This document shows positions 19,319-28,179 of a stretch of 60,278 bases of DNA, one piece after another. The DNA is from Alphaproteobacteria bacterium (lineage in GTDB: Bacteria; Pseudomonadota; Alphaproteobacteria; UBA6615). The notes beneath the pieces are model-generated. The model worked only from the letters and a program-made list of their open reading frames with translations, ran no database searches and was not told where the DNA came from. The stretch is from positions 1 through 60,278 of the forward strand of contig SHVS01000014.1 of NCBI GenBank assembly GCA_009694135.1. The letters run 5' to 3'. A program made the translations under genes and the position numbers. Position 1 is the stretch's first letter. Every line of letters begins with the position of its first letter.

Positions 19319-20149
19319 TCAGGGTTGTTGCCCACTCGGGCGTGTCGGGGTGGCCTCATCAAGTCTTCTGTGAAGCATCGAAAGCAGGGTAAGAGTCTCA
19401 AGCGCGTCACGCTCATTGACGACCCAAGAGATTTTTGGCGCATGTGCCGTAGGGTTGCGGAAGGTGCCAATGGCGCCCTTCAACAGTTTTATCAACCCAG
19501 CGTGTTCCATCTGCTCGCTGGCGGTCTGAAGCGTGTTGAACGCCAGCAGGGGATAAGGCCCTGACCCCTTGCCAAAGGCCGCTTCGACAAGGGATTCTCC
19601 ATCTCCCAGTAGCCCACTTTTTCGCCGGATTTTCTCGGCGACGGACTTTGTCGCCTCAAGAACAGCGTGAAAATAATTCTTCTGGAGAAGCTCCACTCGG
19701 CAAAACTGCAAAACGTCCGAGTGTACGGCCCGGCGCCGCAACTCGTTGCGTAAGTGGCCTGCTCGTTCTTGTGCTTGGGACAGAGTTGTCGCCTTTTCGG
19801 AGGCTCGAAGCTCGCCGTCCTCGCCGAGCTGCATTCCCGCGAAGGCCAGGATCTCGTTCATGGCATAGCGTCTGGTATCAAAGACGCCCGTCCGGTCTCG
19901 ATAGCTGACGGGTGCCATGGCCCGTTGGATGAGATCAAGGACAGCGTTGCCACATCGGTCTTGGGCTTGCCGCGCTTGAAGCGCCTCGAACAGGCGAAGG
20001 CGCTTGGACAAGCTCGGGTTGGGGTCGGCGATGCCGCATGCGGATAGGAGCCGGCCGATCTCGCTCCCGGTGAGGCCAGCCACCGTATCGCCTAGAACAT
20101 CGCAGAGGGCTTGGAGCTGGCCACTTGTGAAAGCCGGGTGAGCTGGCAT
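19319..20149 (-). CDS. TIGR02391/Ymh-like protein with an RNPxAH motif
   Basis: This 276-residue protein has a helical C-terminal half with HAVLEATKSVAEKIRRKSG and GAIGTFRNPTAHAP; R231-x4-H236 matches the RNPxxH pattern of the TIGR02391 family and of HEPN ribonucleases. Many such genes belong to mobile or defence loci. No partner nucleotidyltransferase or antitoxin is adjacent. Codon use is looser and A/T-richer than in neighbouring genes, as expected for transferred DNA. Function is unproven. Confidence 0.7.
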   Translation of the reverse strand: MPAHPAFTSGQLQALCDVLGDTVAGLTGSEIGRLLSACGIADPNPSLSKRLRLFEALQARQAQDRCGNAVLDLIQRAMAPVSYRDRTGVFDTRRYAMNEILAFAGMQLGEDGELRASEKATTLSQAQERAGHLRNELRRRAVHSDVLQFCRVELLQKNYFHAVLEATKSVAEKIRRKSGLLGDGESLVEAAFGKGSGPYPLLAFNTLQTASEQMEHAGLIKLLKGAIGTFRNPTAHAPKISWVVNERDALETLTLLSMLHRRLDEATPTRPSGQQP

Positions 20150-20315
20150 TGTTCCTGTCCACGATCAAGGCGAAGTCTTGTTGACATCGCCACCGGCGGC
20201 CGGCGAGAAGGTCATTCCAGACTGCGATTCCCGGGGAAAGACCGCGACGAAGTTGGGAGCGGAGCCGCTGCTGGGCAACAGCCCCTATCGGGAAGCCCCG
20301 AATCAAGAACAGAGC

Positions 20316-20849
20316 CTAAGGCAGCTTAACTTTGCACGCCTTGGCGATGGCCTCGCTCGCGCGCGAAACGCCCATGAGCGAATATTGGTCGGTCGTGGTG
20401 TTGCCGCGCGAGGATGTGCCCTTGACCGTCAGCTTCGACCCCTTGCGCATGGCGGCCACGATCGCCTTGTCGTCCTCGGATGTGGCCGCCCAGGCGGTGC
20501 CTTCCTTGGTGAACAGCTTCCAGCTCTTGCCATCGATCGTGAGGATCGCGTCGGTCCCGGGCTTGAAGGCGTAGCCGACATCGACCTGGACAACGTTTTC
20601 CTCTTTCTCCTCGGGCTTATGGTGAACGAGGAGATAAATGTCGTCCCGACGATCGACCAGCTCGGCCTTCTCCGGAAGCGAAACCATGTAGCAGGTGAAC
20701 GCCTTGCCGGTCCCCGTGGTCTTGGCTGACCATGCCTCGAAGGTGCCGAGCGACTTTTCTTCCTCGGCGGCCGCGGCGGACACGGACGCGCAAGCGAGGA
20801 CCAGCGCCAGCGACGCGAGTGTGTGATGCAGGGCAAGATTGCTACTCAT
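20316..20849 (-). CDS. Invasion-associated locus B (IalB)-like secreted protein
   Basis: The 177-residue product has a signal peptide (cleavage near SVSAAAA, residue 24-28) and the IalB fold signature: FEAWSAKTTGTGKAFTCYM early on, then alternating strands. IalB was named from Bartonella, but relatives are common in free-living alphaproteobacteria and their role is unknown. Only two cysteines are visible in the mature part (TCY and KAC), which may form a disulfide. Confidence 0.75.
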   Translation of the reverse strand: MSSNLALHHTLASLALVLACASVSAAAAEEEKSLGTFEAWSAKTTGTGKAFTCYMVSLPEKAELVDRRDDIYLLVHHKPEEKEENVVQVDVGYAFKPGTDAILTIDGKSWKLFTKEGTAWAATSEDDKAIVAAMRKGSKLTVKGTSSRGNTTTDQYSLMGVSRASEAIAKACKVKLP

Positions 20850-20893
20850 GCGATTCGTTTAACCCAAGGACGCCGAGTCCGACAAGCGCCGGT

Positions 20894-21439
20894 TCAGCTC
20901 TCGGTCGGCTTGCGTGGGCGGCGGAGGATCGGCTGGCCGAAAACCGGCGGCGGCAAGGGAGCATCCGGGCCGCCGGTGTGCACCGGGCGTGGCGCGAAGC
21001 GCTGCAGCGTCAGCATTCGATCATACATCACTAGCGCCGCCGCGATCCCGACATTGACGCAGAACGCGGTCGGAATCTGCACCACATAGTCGCAGCGCGC
21101 GAGCAGACCCGGCGAAAGCACTCCGCGTTCGGGACCGAGCACATAGGCCGCCCGGCTCGGATGGTGGAAGCTCGGCAGCTCGATCGCGCCGGGGACCAGC
21201 TCGACGCCGACTAGCCGACAATCTTTCGGCAGGAGGAAGTCGTCGAGCCCGGCATATTCATGCAGCGGCACATGCTCGGTCGCGCTCGAGGTGTCGGACT
21301 TCTCACCCTCCTGCTTGGCGTAGACAGCGCCGATGGTGAACACGAAGCTGGCGCCGAACGCATGCGCGCTCCGCCAGATGCTGCCGATATTGGCCACCTT
21401 GCTGATACCCTCGACGCCGATGCCGAAATAACCGCGCAT
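20894..21439 (-). CDS. SpoU/TrmH family RNA methyltransferase
   Basis: The 181-residue protein has the SPOUT knotted-fold motifs: NIGSIWRSAHAFGASFVF (motif 1), YVLGPERGVLSPGL (motif 2) and IPTAFCVNVGIAAALVMYDR (motif 3; NVGIA in place of the usual N-S-A). It lacks the N-terminal RNA-binding extension of TrmH, as in TrmL-type enzymes. The ATG at MRGYFGIG is chosen over earlier in-frame codons because the family begins there. The C-terminal 35 residues are Pro-rich. Confidence 0.85.
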   Translation of the reverse strand: MRGYFGIGVEGISKVANIGSIWRSAHAFGASFVFTIGAVYAKQEGEKSDTSSATEHVPLHEYAGLDDFLLPKDCRLVGVELVPGAIELPSFHHPSRAAYVLGPERGVLSPGLLARCDYVVQIPTAFCVNVGIAAALVMYDRMLTLQRFAPRPVHTGGPDAPLPPPVFGQPILRRPRKPTES

Positions 21440-21505
21440 CGGGCGACCTTGCCCGCCGGAGGCGCGCGAGGCAAGGTTCGCGCCCCAACCGAGCGAAAGT
21501 CCCCG

Positions 21506-22561
21506 ATGGCCCCGCATGATCACGCCCCTCCGGACATTGCCCCCTCCCCGATCCTGGTCGAGGAGCTGCGCGGCACATTGGTCGAACTGATCCATCGCGG
21601 CCGCGCGGTCGTCGTCGACCCTTCCGGCGGCGTTTCGCTCTCCTGGGGCGACCCCGAGCTGCCGGTCTATCCGCGCTCCAGCATCAAGCCGCTGCAAGCG
21701 ATCCCCTTGATCGAAAGCGGCGCCGCCGATGCCTTTGGCCTGAGCGACACAGAGATCGCGCTCGCCTGCGCCTCGCATGGCGGCGAGACGGAACACGTCG
21801 CGGCCGTCGAAGCCTGGCTCAAACGCGTCGGGTTATCGGTCAATGACCTGGAATGCGGCGCGCATCCGCCCGGCGACCCGGTTGCGGCCGAGGCGCTGGC
21901 GCGCGCCGGCAAAACGCCGACCGCCGCGCATAACAATTGCTCGGGCAAGCATGCGGCGATGCTGACCACCGCCTTGCACAAGGGCGAGAAGACGCGCGGC
22001 TATATCGCCCGCACCCATCCGGTGCAGCAACGCATCCTTGGTCTTTTGGAACAGCTGTCCGGCTCGGACCTTGGCGCCGCGCCGACGGGGATCGACGGCT
22101 GCGGCATTCCGGTGTTCGCCCTGGGGCTCGGCAATCTGGCGCTCGCCTTCGCCCGCTTCGCCGACCCGGTGCGCCTGCCCGAGCGGCGCGCGCAGGCGAT
22201 CGCGCGCATCGGCAAGGCGATGCTGGCGGCGCCGTTTTTCGTCGCCGGCAGCGGCAATATCTGCACCGAGTTGTTGACGCTCTGCGGCGGCGAGGTTTTG
22301 CCCAAGACCGGCGCCGCCGGGGTCTTCGCCGCCGCCTTGCCGGGCGTAGGGCTTGGCGTCGCGCTCAAGATCGAGGACGGATCGTGCGCGGCGGCCGAAA
22401 TCGTCATGCTGGCGATCCTCGCCCGGCTCGGGATCATCGGCGACACACGCCGCGCGGCGCTGAACGGGCGGCTCAAACCGCAAATTTACAACAGCGCCGG
22501 AACCCGGGTCGGCGAGCTGCGGCCGGCGGAGGTGCTCGCCAACGGCGGCGCGCCGCATTAG
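21506..22561 (+). CDS. L-asparaginase, Rhizobium (ReAV/class 3) type
   Basis: The 351-residue enzyme hydrolyses Asn to Asp and ammonia. It is unlike the E. coli enzymes: the catalytic pair is in PRSSIKPLQ (Ser-x-x-Lys, about 49-57) and the zinc-site residues in HNNCSGKHAAM (Cys and Lys), the pattern of the Rhizobium etli enzyme. It is divergent from the SpoU gene, with starts 66 bases apart. Confidence 0.85.
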   Translation: MAPHDHAPPDIAPSPILVEELRGTLVELIHRGRAVVVDPSGGVSLSWGDPELPVYPRSSIKPLQAIPLIESGAADAFGLSDTEIALACASHGGETEHVAAVEAWLKRVGLSVNDLECGAHPPGDPVAAEALARAGKTPTAAHNNCSGKHAAMLTTALHKGEKTRGYIARTHPVQQRILGLLEQLSGSDLGAAPTGIDGCGIPVFALGLGNLALAFARFADPVRLPERRAQAIARIGKAMLAAPFFVAGSGNICTELLTLCGGEVLPKTGAAGVFAAALPGVGLGVALKIEDGSCAAAEIVMLAILARLGIIGDTRRAALNGRLKPQIYNSAGTRVGELRPAEVLANGGAPH

Positions 22562-22629
22562 CCGCGGGGTGGCGTCAATCTCGCCCTCCGCACGGGCCGT
22601 GGCGGCCAAGACTTTACCGCCGACCCTGA

Positions 22630-23193
22630 TCAGTCGGGCAAGCCGGCCTTACGCAAGCCCTCGGCGGTATGCCGCACCCAAGCGGCATCGCGCGCGATCG
22701 AGGCCTCGCTCCGGCTGTTCTCGGTGATCGTGAAACCCGGGCTGAGGCGCTGCAGCATCGCGGTTTGCGTCCTGGCTTCGTCACCGAGGCCGGACTGGGC
22801 GAGCGCGGCCGCGAACATGGCGCGGCAATAGGTGGCCTGCGACGCCGGAGTGGCGCAGGAGCGTAGCGCCTCGACCACCATGCCCGGCATACGCGCCATC
22901 GCGGCCGCCAGATCCTCGGTGAAGCCTTCGGCAAAATGTTCCTGCTGCGGATCGCGGCCGATGGTGGCGAATAACAGCACGGCCAGCGCGGGCTTGCGAT
23001 CGACCAGCGGCGCCGAGGGCAGCGCGGCGGGTTCCTGCGCGAGGGCGGGCGTTACGGTCGGCGCCTTCGGCTGGCGCAGGCTCGACCGGTGCAGCACGCT
23101 CCAGGGGAGCACGCCGAGCACGCCGACGACGACCAGACTCGCCGCCGCCATGGCGATGCGCCCGCCGCCGCCGTGCCTGCTCTTAAGCGGCAT
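22630..23193 (-). pseudogene. TolB-N/TPR-type fragment, remnant of a cyclase-like gene
   Basis: A 187-codon open frame: one membrane segment (residues 13-33), a short TolB-like piece (LAVLLFATIGRDPQQEHFAEGFTEDLAAAM) and a C-terminal segment with TPR-like AMFAAALAQSGLGDEAR and SPGFTI. In the full proteins a much longer TolB-like domain and several TPRs separate these parts. I infer a large in-frame internal deletion, perhaps with loss of the cyclase domain. It may still be expressed as a small membrane protein. Confidence 0.5.
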
Positions 23194-23367
23194 GGGAAAC
23201 GCCCGTGGCGGGCGAGGACTTAAGCCCGACTGGCCGTGCGAACATCACCCTGGATTGCATCCCGTGACTCCGTGGCGCGACGCAAGCCTAGCATCGCGCG
23301 GGTTTGCGTGCCACTGGCGACGATAGCGCTTGACGAGCGATGACGTTGCAGGGCATCGAGCGCGCGC

Positions 23368-24261
23368 ATGTTTCCCCAATCCGCCGCTTTGCGAGGTGCG
23401 CTTTACGCTCTGGGCGCCGCCGCCGGTTTCGCCGTGATGGTGGCGTTGATCCGCCATCTGACGGAGACACTGCACCCGTTCCAGGTCGTGTTTTTCCGCA
23501 ACCTGTTCGGGCTTGCCTGCATGCTGCCGTGGCTCGCCGGCGCGGGCTTGGGCGCGCTCCGGACGCGGCGGCTTGGGCTTTATCTGACGCGCGGCGCCGT
23601 CAGCCTGGCATCGATGCTCGCGTGGTTTTCCGGCCTCGCCCTGCTGCCGCTCGATCATGCGGTGGCCCTGAGTTTCACCGCGCCGTTGTTCACCACGATG
23701 CTCGCCGCCGGTTTTCTCAAGGAGGCCGTGTCGACCTCGCGCTGGGCGGCGACTGGCATCGGATTTTGCGGCGCGCTCTTGGTCATCAAGCCAGGCTTTG
23801 CCGGCGGGAGCCCGTTGGGTGTCGCGCCGGCGACCTTGCTCGTGCTCGTGTCGGCGGTGCTGACCGCAATCGCGATCATTGTCATCAAATCGCTGGTGCG
23901 CACCGAGAAGCCGAACGCGGTCGTCGCCTATATGACACTGGTGCTCGCGCCTCTCTCGCTGCCGTTCGCGCTGCCGGTGTGGACCTGGCCGGATGCCGAG
24001 GGCTGGGCGGTGGCGGTCGCCATCGGCGGCCTCGCGACCTTCGCGCATCTGTGCTTCGCGCGCGCCCTGGCGGCGGCCGATGCGTCCTTCGTGATGGCGT
24101 TCGATTACGCACGGCTGCCGATTGCGGCGCTGATCGCCTTCTATGCCTTCGGCGAGACGCCCGACCTGTTGACCTTTGTCGGCGGGGCGGTGATCGCCGG
24201 CGCCGCTCTCTCGCTGGCGCGGCGCGAATCCGCCATCAACCTCGCGCCGCCGTCTCGATGA
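23368..24261 (+). CDS. EamA/DMT-superfamily transporter
   Basis: The 297-residue inner-membrane protein has ten predicted membrane segments in two EamA repeats (residues ~5-135 and ~150-285). The family exports or imports small metabolites; the substrate cannot be predicted. The ATG follows the stop of no other plus-strand gene, so it has its own promoter. Its end overlaps the pterin dehydratase gene on the other strand by 26 bases. Confidence 0.88.
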   Translation: MFPQSAALRGALYALGAAAGFAVMVALIRHLTETLHPFQVVFFRNLFGLACMLPWLAGAGLGALRTRRLGLYLTRGAVSLASMLAWFSGLALLPLDHAVALSFTAPLFTTMLAAGFLKEAVSTSRWAATGIGFCGALLVIKPGFAGGSPLGVAPATLLVLVSAVLTAIAIIVIKSLVRTEKPNAVVAYMTLVLAPLSLPFALPVWTWPDAEGWAVAVAIGGLATFAHLCFARALAAADASFVMAFDYARLPIAALIAFYAFGETPDLLTFVGGAVIAGAALSLARRESAINLAPPSR

Positions 24262-24529
24262 AGCGGGCGAGCTTGATATCGCGCTCGGTCACGCCGCCGG
24301 CGTCATGCGTCGCAAGCGTGATCTCCACCCGATTGTAGACATTGCTCCACTCCGGGTGGTGATCCATGCGCTCGGCGGCGAGCGCGACGCGACTCATGAA
24401 TCCCCAGGCCTCGTTGAAGGACTTGAAGGCGAAGCCCTTGCCGATCGCGTCGCGGCCCGCGACCTCGATCCAGCCGGGCAACGCCGCCAGCGCATCCTTG
24501 CGTTTCGCCCCAGTCAATTTTTCGCTCAT
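24236..24529 (-). CDS. 4a-hydroxytetrahydrobiopterin dehydratase
   Basis: The 97-residue enzyme regenerates pterin cofactor after aromatic amino acid hydroxylation, or serves molybdopterin/folate chemistry in bacteria that lack the hydroxylase. The signature [26 protein letters not shown] contains the catalytic His residues. The start at MSEKLTG gives the usual size; the frame is open ten codons upstream. No phenylalanine hydroxylase gene is nearby. Confidence 0.92.
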   Translation of the reverse strand: MSEKLTGAKRKDALAALPGWIEVAGRDAIGKGFAFKSFNEAWGFMSRVALAAERMDHHPEWSNVYNRVEITLATHDAGGVTERDIKLARFIETAARG

Positions 24530-24593
24530 GCCCGCCCTCCCCTGTTGCGCCGCCACGCTTGGCGCACGCCCAGCTAACGATTATCAAAGACGC

Positions 24594-25010
24594 ATGCCGC
24601 AGGAACCTTTCGGCCCACCGCCCGACCTTGCCGATATCGACCGTATCGCCGCGGCGGCATTCCTCACCATTCCGGACATCCTTCGCCAGCATGTCGAAGG
24701 GGTGGCGATCCGGATCGAGGATTTCCCCGACGACGAGACCCTAGCGGAGATGGAGCTGGAAAGCCCCTTCGACCTGCTCGGCCTCTATCGCGGCGCCGAT
24801 CTGGCGCATCGCGGCGTCAATGATGTCCGCCGCGACGTGGATATGATCTTCCTCTATCGCCGCCCGCTGCTCGACTACTGGTGCGATACCGGCGAGGAGC
24901 TGACGCTTCTGGTGCGGCATGTCCTCATCCATGAAATCGGCCATCATTTCGGCTTTTCCGACGACGATATGGATGAAATTGAGGCTGGTGTAGACTCGGG
25001 CCCAGCTTGA
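24594..25010 (+). CDS. Zincin-like metallopeptidase family protein (PF06262 type)
   Basis: The 138-residue acidic protein has VLIHEIGHHFGFSDDDMDEIE near its C-terminus. This is the HExxHxxG signature plus the D/E-rich tail of the small MMP-like zincins (once DUF1025). Activity is not established for this family. The long N-terminal part carries FDLLGLYRG and MIFLYRRPLLD, both typical. It is divergent from the pterin dehydratase gene. Confidence 0.88.
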   Translation: MPQEPFGPPPDLADIDRIAAAAFLTIPDILRQHVEGVAIRIEDFPDDETLAEMELESPFDLLGLYRGADLAHRGVNDVRRDVDMIFLYRRPLLDYWCDTGEELTLLVRHVLIHEIGHHFGFSDDDMDEIEAGVDSGPA

Positions 25011-25036
25011 TAATAAAGTCGCGCTCCGGTAAGGTT

Positions 25037-25066
25037 TTGACCCACTGAATACAATAAGTGCATACG
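25037..25066 (+). promoter_or_regulatory. Weak candidate sigma70-type promoter upstream of the PQQ dehydrogenase
   Basis: TTGACC (25037-25042) matches TTGACA at five of six bases; CATACG, 18 bp later, matches TATAAT at only three. It is the best pair in the 109-base gap, but weak; other sigma factors are as likely. Confidence 0.25.
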
Positions 25067-25102
25067 CCCGCGCGGCCCAAGACAAGAACTAAAGAAACCC
25101 CA

Positions 25103-25117
25103 TAGGAGGTTCTCCTA
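25103..25117 (+). promoter_or_regulatory. Inverted repeat covering the Shine-Dalgarno of the PQQ dehydrogenase
   Basis: TAGGAG-GTT-CTCCTA forms a perfect 6-bp stem with a 3-base loop and contains the AGGAGG ribosome-binding site. It ends two bases before the ATG at 25120. In RNA it could hide the ribosome-binding site; as DNA it could be an operator. Either use is an inference. Confidence 0.5.
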
Positions 25118-25119
25118 AC

Positions 25120-26886
25120 ATGGCGTACGAAAAGAGTATTTTTGCCGGACTAAAGGTGGCCGCGATGGTCGCCGTGGTTCTCGGCGCTGCTGCTCCGGCT
25201 TCAGCCCAATACAAGCGGCTGGTGACGCCGGAACGCCTGGTCGGCGCGCAGAACGAGCCGGACAACTGGCTGCTGCCGGGCGGCAACTACGGCTCCTGGC
25301 GCTATTCCAAGCTCAATGAGATCAACAAGAGCAACGTCGCCAACCTGCGCATGGCCTATGCCATCGCGCTCGGCGGAATGACACCGAAGGCGACCAACGG
25401 CGCCAACAACATGGGCACGCCGCTGGTCGACGGCGGGTTCATGTATCTCAACGACGGTTGGGGCAAAATCTACAAGGTCGATGTGACCGCGCCCAACTAT
25501 GCCAAGTTCGTCTGGGCCACCGATCCCAATGTCGTGCGCGAGGGCAATAATCCCAACACCCGCGGCGTCGGCTTGTGGCGCGACATGGTGATCGAGGTGA
25601 CGCCGGACGAGCGCGCCATCGCCATGAAAACCGACACCGGCGAGATCGTCTGGGACCGCGTCGCCGCCGGCAAGGCGTTCTTCTATCAAGAGTCGCTCGG
25701 CACCGCGCCGCTCGCGATCGAGGACAAGATCATCATCGCCAATGCTGCCGGCGACGGCGGCACGCGCGGCTGGGTCGCGGCGCTCAATGCCGCCACCGGC
25801 GAGGAAGTATGGCGCTTCTATATGATTCCGGCGCCGGGTCAGCCGGGCGCCGAGACCTGGATGGACAAGGTCAACGCCTGGAAGACCGGCGGCGGCGGCG
25901 TCTGGACGACCAACGGCTACGACCCGGAGACGCGGGTGACGATCTGGGGCGCCGGCAACCCGGTGCCGATGTACGACCCGGAGTATCGGCCGGGCGACAA
26001 CCTGTACACCAACAGCGCGGTCGCGCTCGACATCGACACCGGCAAGCTCAAGTGGCACTTCCAGTACACGCCGAACGACAACTGGGACTATGACGAAAAC
26101 GGCGTGCACATGATCTATGACGCCACGATCGACGGTCAGAACCGCAAAGTCGTCGGCCACTTCGGTCGCAACGGCTTCTTCTATCAGCTCGACAAGGCGA
26201 ATGGTCAGTTCATCAACGCCGGCCAATACGTCAACGAGTTGACCTGGACCAAGGGCATCGACCCGAAGACCGGCAAGCCGTTGGAGTACAATCCGAAGCT
26301 GGCGGTGCAGACCTACATTCCGAAGACCCGCACGCTGCGCGGCGACCCGCAGGAAACCGCCTGCCCGACCTGGCACGGGGGCGTCAGCTTGCAGCTTCCG
26401 GCCTTCAACCCGGTGAAGAAGATCGCCTACGGCTCCGGCACCGAAGGCTGCTTTAACCAGGTGGTCGCCGAGACCCTGCCGCTCGGCCCCGAGGGCGGCA
26501 TCGACGAGACCAAGGGCGGCAAGCGCAGCGGCCAAGCCAAATACAACAGCGACCTGTATTACGGCTCGATCACCGCGATCGACACCGCCACCGCCAAGAT
26601 CAAGGCGAAGGTCGTGTTGCCGATCGAGAACCGCTCGGGCGTGACCGTGACCGAGGGTGGGCTGGTGTTCACCGGCTCGCAGGACGGCTGGGTCAGCGCC
26701 TATGACGACGAGACTCTGCGTGAACTGTGGCGCTTCTTCGTCGGCACGCCGATCAAGGCGCCGCCGATGACTTTTGCGGTCGGCACCAAGCAGTTCCTCG
26801 CCGTCGTAGTCGGCGGCCGCCACCTGCACCCGGTCAAATACGACAACCTCGACGATGGGTCGTATCTGTTCGTGTTCAGCCTCTAA
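25120..26886 (+). CDS. PQQ-dependent methanol/ethanol-type dehydrogenase lacking the vicinal cysteines
   Basis: The 588-residue periplasmic quinoprotein has a signal peptide (APASAQ, about residue 30) and the eight-bladed propeller of PQQ alcohol dehydrogenases. The catalytic Asp is D323 in NDNWDYDENG; D325, two residues on, is the extra acidic residue found in lanthanide-dependent XoxF and PedH and absent from calcium MxaF. The Cys-Cys pair that stacks on PQQ in MxaF, XoxF and ExaA is missing: at that place stands GNNPNTRG (N143-N144). Only two cysteines remain, far apart. The strong AGGAGG site suggests high expression. Substrate unknown. Confidence 0.85.
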   Translation: MAYEKSIFAGLKVAAMVAVVLGAAAPASAQYKRLVTPERLVGAQNEPDNWLLPGGNYGSWRYSKLNEINKSNVANLRMAYAIALGGMTPKATNGANNMGTPLVDGGFMYLNDGWGKIYKVDVTAPNYAKFVWATDPNVVREGNNPNTRGVGLWRDMVIEVTPDERAIAMKTDTGEIVWDRVAAGKAFFYQESLGTAPLAIEDKIIIANAAGDGGTRGWVAALNAATGEEVWRFYMIPAPGQPGAETWMDKVNAWKTGGGGVWTTNGYDPETRVTIWGAGNPVPMYDPEYRPGDNLYTNSAVALDIDTGKLKWHFQYTPNDNWDYDENGVHMIYDATIDGQNRKVVGHFGRNGFFYQLDKANGQFINAGQYVNELTWTKGIDPKTGKPLEYNPKLAVQTYIPKTRTLRGDPQETACPTWHGGVSLQLPAFNPVKKIAYGSGTEGCFNQVVAETLPLGPEGGIDETKGGKRSGQAKYNSDLYYGSITAIDTATAKIKAKVVLPIENRSGVTVTEGGLVFTGSQDGWVSAYDDETLRELWRFFVGTPIKAPPMTFAVGTKQFLAVVVGGRHLHPVKYDNLDDGSYLFVFSL

Positions 26887-26908
26887 GCGTCTGATTAGGG
26901 TAAACACT

Positions 26909-26935
26909 GGGGGCCGGGGAAACTCGGCCCCCTTT
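26909..26935 (+). terminator. Intrinsic terminator after the PQQ dehydrogenase
   Basis: GGGGGCCG pairs with CGGCCCCC around an 8-base loop and is followed by TTT. It stands 23 bases after the dehydrogenase stop, so the gene is probably transcribed alone and not together with the DUF3299-like gene. Confidence 0.75.
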
Positions 26936-27030
26936 GCTTCCCCGCCAAGATCGATGACTTGCCCTCCACCCTCTTCGCGCCCAATATTTACGTGAGTGAC
27001 GCGCGCCCATTCTGTGTACAGGTGATAGCC

Positions 27031-27477
27031 ATGCGCATTCTGTCCCGCCGCAAGGCGCTGTTGCTGGCGGTCGGCGCTGGTCTTTCATTGCCGCAAGCCG
27101 CACGCGCGCAAGAGGCGGCCATCAAGCTCGCCTTCTCTGAAATGTATCAGCCGGGCAGCATGGAATTCTCCGTGCGCATGAAGCGCCTGGACCGCCAGGT
27201 GGTCCGGGTCGCGGGCTTTATGGCGCCACCGCTCAAACCGGACGCCAATTTCTTTGTGCTGACCTCCTTGCCGATGGCCACCTGCCCCTATTGCGATGAC
27301 GCCGGCAATTGGCCCGACGATATCGTCTTTGTGCGAACCTTGAGCGTCGTGCGGGCGACCGAGTTCGATCGGCGGATTGCGGTGACGGGGACCCTAGAGC
27401 TTGGCGCCGAGCTCGACAAAGACTCCGGCTTCGTCAGTCTGGTGCGGCTGATGAACGCCTATTACTCGCGGATCTGA
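27031..27477 (+). CDS. DUF3299-like exported protein
   Basis: The 148-residue protein has a leader with RRKALLLAVGAGLSL and cleavage near ARAQ (about residue 27). The centre reads VRVAGFMAPPLKPDANFFVL and then MATCPYCDD, resembling DUF3299 proteins (V-x-GF-x-P, then an acidic or Cys-rich site). In other proteobacteria such proteins sit beside an ABC ATPase and a FtsX-type permease, as here, and are assumed to bind a metal or small ligand. The ATG is the only start that keeps the leader. Confidence 0.65.
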   Translation: MRILSRRKALLLAVGAGLSLPQAARAQEAAIKLAFSEMYQPGSMEFSVRMKRLDRQVVRVAGFMAPPLKPDANFFVLTSLPMATCPYCDDAGNWPDDIVFVRTLSVVRATEFDRRIAVTGTLELGAELDKDSGFVSLVRLMNAYYSRI

Positions 27478-27484
27478 CCGCACG

Positions 27485-28179
27485 ATGTCCCGGGGGCGGA
27501 ACTCAGCGCGGCGGGGATACGCCTCGCCTACCCGTCCCCGGGCGGCCACAGCCAGCCGGTGCTCGACCTCGAGCGCCTGGATATCGGGCCGGGCGCGAGT
27601 GTTGCGCTGACCGGCCCGTCGGGCGCCGGCAAGACCTCGCTTCTTTATGTTCTCACCGGCATCGAGCGCCCGCAGGCCGGACGCATCGGCTGGGACGGCG
27701 TTGACCTGGCGGGGCTCTCCGAACGCGGGCGCGACCGCTGGCGGCGGCAGAATGTCGGGTTCATCTTCTAGGACTTCCACCTGTTCGAAGGCATGAGCCC
27801 GCTGCAGAATATCCTCGTGCCGGCGAGTTTCGACGCGCTGTCGGCCCCAGCCGCACTCCGCAGCCGCGCGCATGCCCTGCTCGAACGGGTCGGCGTGCCG
27901 CCGGTCAAGCGCGGGATCGAGACGCTGTCGCGCGGCGAGCGGCAGCGCGTGGCGATCGCGCGCGCGCTGTTGATGGCGCCGCGCCTGTTGGTCGCCGACG
28001 AGCCGACCGCCAGCCTGGATGCCGCCGCCGGCGCAATGGTCATCGAACTCCTGCTCGAAATCCGGCGCGATCATCCGTGCACGTTCCTCACCGTCACGCA
28101 TGACATGGCGCTGAACGCGCGCTGCGACCGCCAATTCCGGCTCGAAGCCGGGCGCATTCAGCAGCCGGTGGCGGCATGA
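27485..28179 (+). pseudogene. ABC transporter ATP-binding protein, broken near the start and by an in-frame TAG
   Basis: Both halves of an ATPase are in one frame: Walker A GPSGAGKTS, then VGFIF-stop-DFHLFEG, then signature LSRGERQRV, Walker B LLVADEPT and the switch THD. The TAG (27769) stands where relatives have the Q-loop Gln. The frame has no start codon before GTG 27559; the likely ATG at 27485 is out of frame by two bases (extra C and G in the C/G run after ATGTCC). Two independent lesions make a dead gene likely. Its TGA overlaps the permease ATG. Confidence 0.75.

Noticed and set aside
25201-26907. A 568-codon open frame on the minus strand
   Set aside because: It is antisense to the PQQ dehydrogenase, has no family motif, and shows the same composition as other shadows.
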